From NCBI RefSeq assembly GCF_001637225.1, contig NZ_LVJI01000009.1, positions 1-64,000 on the forward strand: DNA of 64,000 bases. Reading direction: 5' to 3'. Below are positions 60,666 to 64,000 of the stretch, piece by piece; the stretch's first letter is position 1, and each line of letters starts with the position of its first letter. A model generated the notes under the pieces. The model made no database searches, had not been told where the DNA came from, and was given only the letters and a program-made list of their open reading frames with translations. The position numbers and the translations under genes are program-made. This DNA comes from Paenibacillus antarcticus. Lineage in GTDB: Bacteria; Bacillota; Bacilli; Paenibacillales; Paenibacillaceae.

Positions 60666-61373
60666 TTACCATGGTAATTTCCCAATCGATGGTTGAACAA
60701 ATTGACCCGTAGTACTTTTGTTTAATGTCTTTATCCACTCATAAATGTTGGATGCTGCTTCCTCTGGATACATATTCGAGTCAGATGATCCACCCCTTGT
60801 AAGCAAAACGCCTGGATGAATTGCATTGACACTTATGTTATTTCCCTGCAACTCATGACTCAAGCATACCGTAAACATATTTTGCGCAGCTTTAACCATC
60901 CGATATGAGTAAGAAAAATCCCGATCAGAAAATTCCCCAGATGCCATTTTTGTTATAGAACCTAATCTTGAAGATACATTAACAATTCTCGGGTTGTCCG
61001 ATTGTTTGAGTAATGATATACAAGATTGGACTGCTCTAATTGGGCCTAGGCAATGGATATCAAATAGGGAATTCACTTCCTTTGTTCTTACTGTCTCAAT
61101 AAGATATTCTGTACCCGAAATTCCTGCATTATTGATAAGGATATCTAATTCATCTGTTTGCTTACTGACTTCAGATTTAATATGGTTTATTGAGCTATCC
61201 AGCGTGAGATCAGCAAGAATAGGGTAACATTTTCCTTGGAATTCATATTTCAATCTTTCAAATGCTTCTTCAGTTCTGACAATCGGAAAAGTAATGTAGT
61301 CATGGATTGAGTAGACCTTCAATAGTTCATATCCCAATCCTCGACTTGCACCGGTTATCAATACTGTCTCCAT
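60666..61373 (-). CDS. SDR family oxidoreductase, sepiapterin-reductase-like
   Basis: A 235-residue short-chain dehydrogenase with TGASRGLG at residues 7-14, NNAG near 82, the catalytic Ser in VNVSSRLGS and YSYRMVK supplying the Tyr-X3-Lys pair. The short C-terminus and the lack of long substrate loops resemble YueD/CsgA-type SDRs. The substrate is unknown. The gene stands alone. Confidence 0.87.
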   Translation of the reverse strand: METVLITGASRGLGYELLKVYSIHDYITFPIVRTEEAFERLKYEFQGKCYPILADLTLDSSINHIKSEVSKQTDELDILINNAGISGTEYLIETVRTKEVNSLFDIHCLGPIRAVQSCISLLKQSDNPRIVNVSSRLGSITKMASGEFSDRDFSYSYRMVKAAQNMFTVCLSHELQGNNISVNAIHPGVLLTRGGSSDSNMYPEEAASNIYEWIKTLNKSTTGQFVQPSIGKLPW

Positions 61374-61491
61374 CAGTTACTCCCCCATATCATAGTTTAG
61401 AATTCACCTTTAATAATTTGGTTTCGATCGTATATCTAATTTAGGGGAATCTTTAGGAAGAAGTTCTTTAGGTAGGTACCCTCTTTTAGTA

Positions 61492-61884
61492 TCATTTACC
61501 CGTATTATTTCTTTCTTGTCCTACTATAATTCTCCAATCCTGATCTACATACTTAATTGGAAAAGTGAATTCATCCATTTTGCCATTCTCTTCAGTCGTT
61601 ATTGTGACACTATACTCTGTATCATTAATTTTTCGTAAATCCTTTATTAGTGCTTTGTCTATTTTTTGGCTTATCGTCTGATATTCTGACTTTTGTTGTA
61701 TTTTATCTGGAAACCTTAGGTCATCCGCATATTTAACCATAGTATCAATATCTTTAATTTCAACAGCTTTCAAATACGCGGTAACTTGTTCTCGAACTTT
61801 CTCTTTCGTATCTAATGTTTTGGATTCGGAACACCCTATTAAATTTATGATTACGATGATCATTACTAGAAGTTTGAACTTCAT
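61492..61884 (-). CDS. Putative lipoprotein, DUF4878-like
   Basis: A 130-residue protein with a lipobox LIGC at about residue 18. The rest (VREQVTAYLKAVEIKDIDTM ... WRIIVGQ) resembles the alpha+beta fold of NTF2-like lipoproteins of the DUF4878 type. Function unknown; lipid-anchored on the cell surface. AAAGGAGAA precedes the ATG. Confidence 0.75.
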   Translation of the reverse strand: MKFKLLVMIIVIINLIGCSESKTLDTKEKVREQVTAYLKAVEIKDIDTMVKYADDLRFPDKIQQKSEYQTISQKIDKALIKDLRKINDTEYSVTITTEENGKMDEFTFPIKYVDQDWRIIVGQERNNTGK

Positions 61885-61956
61885 TGTTTTAACATTCTCC
61901 TTTGAAAGTCAATATTTATTGATTACGACTTTTACTTTTAGTCATTACACCCTAAC

Positions 61957-62232
61957 TTATTGATCATTCCTTCGATTCTTACGTTTGTTGTTAATATATT
62001 GTAGCCCAGAGATAACAGCATAAATAATAACAACATTAACAAAATAACCAAATAAATCTATGCTAACGCCTTTAATGAACCAACTATTCTGTTGATACTG
62101 TATAAAGAATCTTAAAGGAAACCCATATTTTATTCTATCTGCACCTTCCGTAGGAGCATTTCCTGGAATAAAAAGTATAGCAAGGACAGCAAGCCAGAGC
62201 GAAATATTTAGAATCATTTTGTTTACTTTCAT
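61957..62232 (-). CDS. Hypothetical membrane protein, 91 aa
   Basis: A 91-residue protein with an N-terminal membrane segment (about 5-24), a polar loop, a second segment (about 60-78) and the basic tail NNKRKNRRNDQ inside. A GAAGGGGGA ribosome binding site precedes the ATG. Family not recognised. Confidence 0.65.
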   Translation of the reverse strand: MKVNKMILNISLWLAVLAILFIPGNAPTEGADRIKYGFPLRFFIQYQQNSWFIKGVSIDLFGYFVNVVIIYAVISGLQYINNKRKNRRNDQ

Positions 62233-62311
62233 TTAGATCCCCCTTCACTTGGTACAAGAGCCCTTTAATTATTGATAGAATTATAATTAGTTACTAAATA
62301 TGTTTGTTAAC

Positions 62312-62950
62312 TTAAATTGCTGCCTGTTCAAGTTTACTAAATACATCCCACTCTATAAAAAGTCTTCTTAGCCCCAATGCAGTTGTCTCAATAAATTCTT
62401 CTAACTTATTCATTGATAAGTTGCTTAGTTCACTTAAAGATTCATTTTCAAGATTATTTATGAATTGAATCTTCTCCTTTCTGTAATCGTAAATCTCTTG
62501 TTCTAATAAACCGCCCAACTCATACGCCTTACCGGATTCAAGCTTACTAAGTAACTCTCTAGTCTCTGGATTATTATGTGATATCAAATATTCAAATTTT
62601 GTTACATCTTGCGTATAAATACTCTTTCCATTTGGATATAATTCATATTCCGGATAAATATTAAGAGTCCATATTCTGTCCGTATAAATATGGGCGATGT
62701 ATCCACACAGAAATTGCATAAATCTCGAATTACTAATTACCAAATGCCTGTTGTTTTCAAAGGAACCCCAAAGGTCTTCGTCTGTTGCAAACTTTCCTTC
62801 TTCAAACATTAAATGTGTTTTGGCCTTTTCTATTCATTCATTAGTCCTTATATGAATTGAATCGGGAGCAAGACTCCCCAGTAAAAACTCTGAGGAAGGA
62901 TTAGTTAATAATCTGCTAGCAACAGAAAAATGAACCATTGGCCAAGGCAT
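62312..62950 (-). pseudogene. Zinc-dependent phospholipase-like protein interrupted by a nonsense codon
   Basis: A 213-codon frame starts at 62950 with CGGAGTG eight bases before the ATG and reads MPWPMVHFSVASRLL, then a GSLAPDS block typical of the zinc-dependent phospholipase C-like family. Codon 39 (62834-62836) is TGA; the frame continues IEKAKTHLMFEEG, FLCGYIAHIYTD (His...Asp metal site) to the normal end. An internal ATG at 62809 could give a 165-residue product lacking the first metal ligands. One base change explains the break. Confidence 0.75.
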
Positions 62951-63059
62951 CACGTACACTCCGTTCTTTATTATCACTTTAAATTACAGATCCAGATACC
63001 ATATATGAATGTGTTGTTATCTGAAGGCAATCACCTTCGAAAAGACTATCTAATTAGTC

Positions 63060-63308
63060 TTACTTCGTAGTTCGGGATAAAAAGGATGATATAGCCCAAC
63101 AGATAAATGCAAAAATCAACAATCCCACAAACATCCAAACTTGAACTGGTCCGCTACCCATATGACTAAAGGGAAAAGGGCCACTAATAATCCAAATATA
63201 TCTGTCATCATTACCATGAACGAACCAATACACAAATATCGGACATACAAATAAAATAAATGATATTCCCAAAAATAAGGATGAAAGATATTGTTTGAAT
63301 CTAACCAT
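63060..63308 (-). CDS. Hypothetical membrane protein, 82 aa
   Basis: An 82-residue protein with two membrane segments (about 8-28 and 55-75) around a loop rich in Gly, Pro and Trp. The ATG at 63308 has AAAGGAG eight bases upstream and is preferred over 63326, which overlaps that site. Family not recognised. Confidence 0.65.
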   Translation of the reverse strand: MVRFKQYLSSLFLGISFILFVCPIFVYWFVHGNDDRYIWIISGPFPFSHMGSGPVQVWMFVGLLIFAFICWAISSFLSRTTK

Positions 63309-63335
63309 ATTAATAACTCCTTTCATAATTAATCA

Positions 63336-63959
63336 TTAAAATATAGACACTTTATTCTTAAGCTCTTCATAGGCTTCTTTCAACCAGGGATGAACAACTT
63401 TTAAGGTCTCTTGCCGTTCCCATAAGTAATTGATATATGCAAATGCTCCATGCGTTAATGAATTCTTTAAATTTCTATTCAATTCTTCAATATATGGAGG
63501 CGCCCCTGACTGATCCCAAGCAATTTTATCAGCCACAAATAATACTTGATCAAGTAAAGTTGCATTTGCCCGTAATGTCGTATGACAACCCACGGCGTCT
63601 AATATTTCTTGATCGGTAATTCCAAAAATATCTCTAGCCATTACCTTTGATATCTTCTGGTGGATGATCATTGGAAATAGTTCCTCTTCAGGTAAAATAT
63701 CGATCTGTAATTGTCTCGAGATATCTATACGCTCACTATTTGGAAAAACTGCACTGATATCATGCAACCAACCTGCAATTTCAGCTGCTTCGTGGTTCGC
63801 TTCAAACATAAATGCAAGTCTCCTTGCTTCCGTTCCAACGTCAATACAATGATCAGCTGTTTGAGGACATTTATTTATCGTTAAAAATAGATGTATATTT
63901 CTCTTCAAATCGCTTGTAAACTCAATTTTTTTTGTCAGATTCTCAAATATGGTATGCAT
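63336..63959 (-). CDS. HD domain protein, YqeK-like
   Basis: A 207-residue HD-superfamily phosphohydrolase with the metal ligands His (HCIDVG), the HD pair in GWLHDIS, and a distal Asp in VADKIAW. The arrangement and CHTTL motif resemble YqeK, which hydrolyses symmetrical dinucleoside tetraphosphates. It is longer at the N-terminus and not next to nadD as yqeK usually is, so it may be a paralogue. AGGGGAA lies eight bases before the ATG at 63959. Confidence 0.82.
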   Translation of the reverse strand: MHTIFENLTKKIEFTSDLKRNIHLFLTINKCPQTADHCIDVGTEARRLAFMFEANHEAAEIAGWLHDISAVFPNSERIDISRQLQIDILPEEELFPMIIHQKISKVMARDIFGITDQEILDAVGCHTTLRANATLLDQVLFVADKIAWDQSGAPPYIEELNRNLKNSLTHGAFAYINYLWERQETLKVVHPWLKEAYEELKNKVSIF

Positions 63960-64000
63960 CGTCAATTCCCCTCACCTTTTATTACCTTGCTTCCTGGCTT

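Noticed and set aside
1-64000. CRISPR arrays, tRNA or rRNA genes, prophage or complete insertion sequence
   Set aside because: No regularly spaced repeats, no cloverleaf with conserved TTCGAATC-type arm, no ribosomal RNA blocks and no intact transposase were seen by eye; a tRNAscan and CRISPR search would be decisive.

Overview
The window looks like chromosomal DNA of a low-GC Firmicute, most probably Paenibacillus or a close relative. The support is indirect but consistent: strong AGGAGG-type ribosome binding sites, frequent TTG/GTG starts, SLH-domain surface enzymes, a T-box leader, CcpA cre-like sites, a YjcZ-type small protein, a BclA-like exosporium domain and a FabV/TetR pair. No tRNA, rRNA, prophage or CRISPR array was seen.

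Left end (1-5.4 kb): a small Lys-rich protein, a lipoprotein, a thioredoxin-reductase-like flavoprotein, and a group with a MetE-C-like methyltransferase, a LysR regulator and a luciferase-like monooxygenase.

5.5-23.2 kb is a beta-mannan utilisation locus. Two secreted mannanases act outside the cell: a GH5 enzyme with a CBM13-type trefoil, and a 1438-residue SLH-anchored GH26 enzyme with several carbohydrate-binding modules. An ABC importer (binding protein and two permeases; no ATPase here) brings in mannooligosaccharides. Inside the cell two acetyl esterases (CE7 and an SGNH esterase resembling CE17), a GH113 mannanase and a GH130 phosphorylase process them. A divergent operon encodes a cellobiose 2-epimerase and a second GH130 (mannosylglucose phosphorylase). 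A LacI-type regulator sits inside the locus. The three structural promoters carry related palindromes just after the predicted transcription start, and two also carry cre-like sites between -35 and -10.

23.4-36.2 kb holds housekeeping and accessory genes: MFS transporters, fabV with a TetR regulator, an SDR, aspartase, thrS with a T-box leader, a phosphatase and an AAC(6')-like acetyltransferase. 36.2-47.9 kb holds two more sugar systems: a CUT1 ABC importer with a LacI regulator, and a sucrose cluster (fructokinase, GH32, OHS-family MFS permease, LacI regulator) whose promoter contains two tandem operators.

41-64 kb also contains many small, solitary or damaged genes: GNAT acetyltransferases, alpha/beta hydrolases, kinases, DinB/YfiT, GrpB, HIT, HD and small membrane proteins. 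At least eight loci in the window are broken by frameshift, nonsense codon, deletion or fusion. The most striking is a methyltransferase fused in frame to the C-terminal domain of a BclA-like exosporium protein. No wholly new multi-gene system can be claimed from sequence alone. The best candidates for follow-up are the shared mannan operators, the large SLH-GH26 enzyme and the methyltransferase-BclA chimera.
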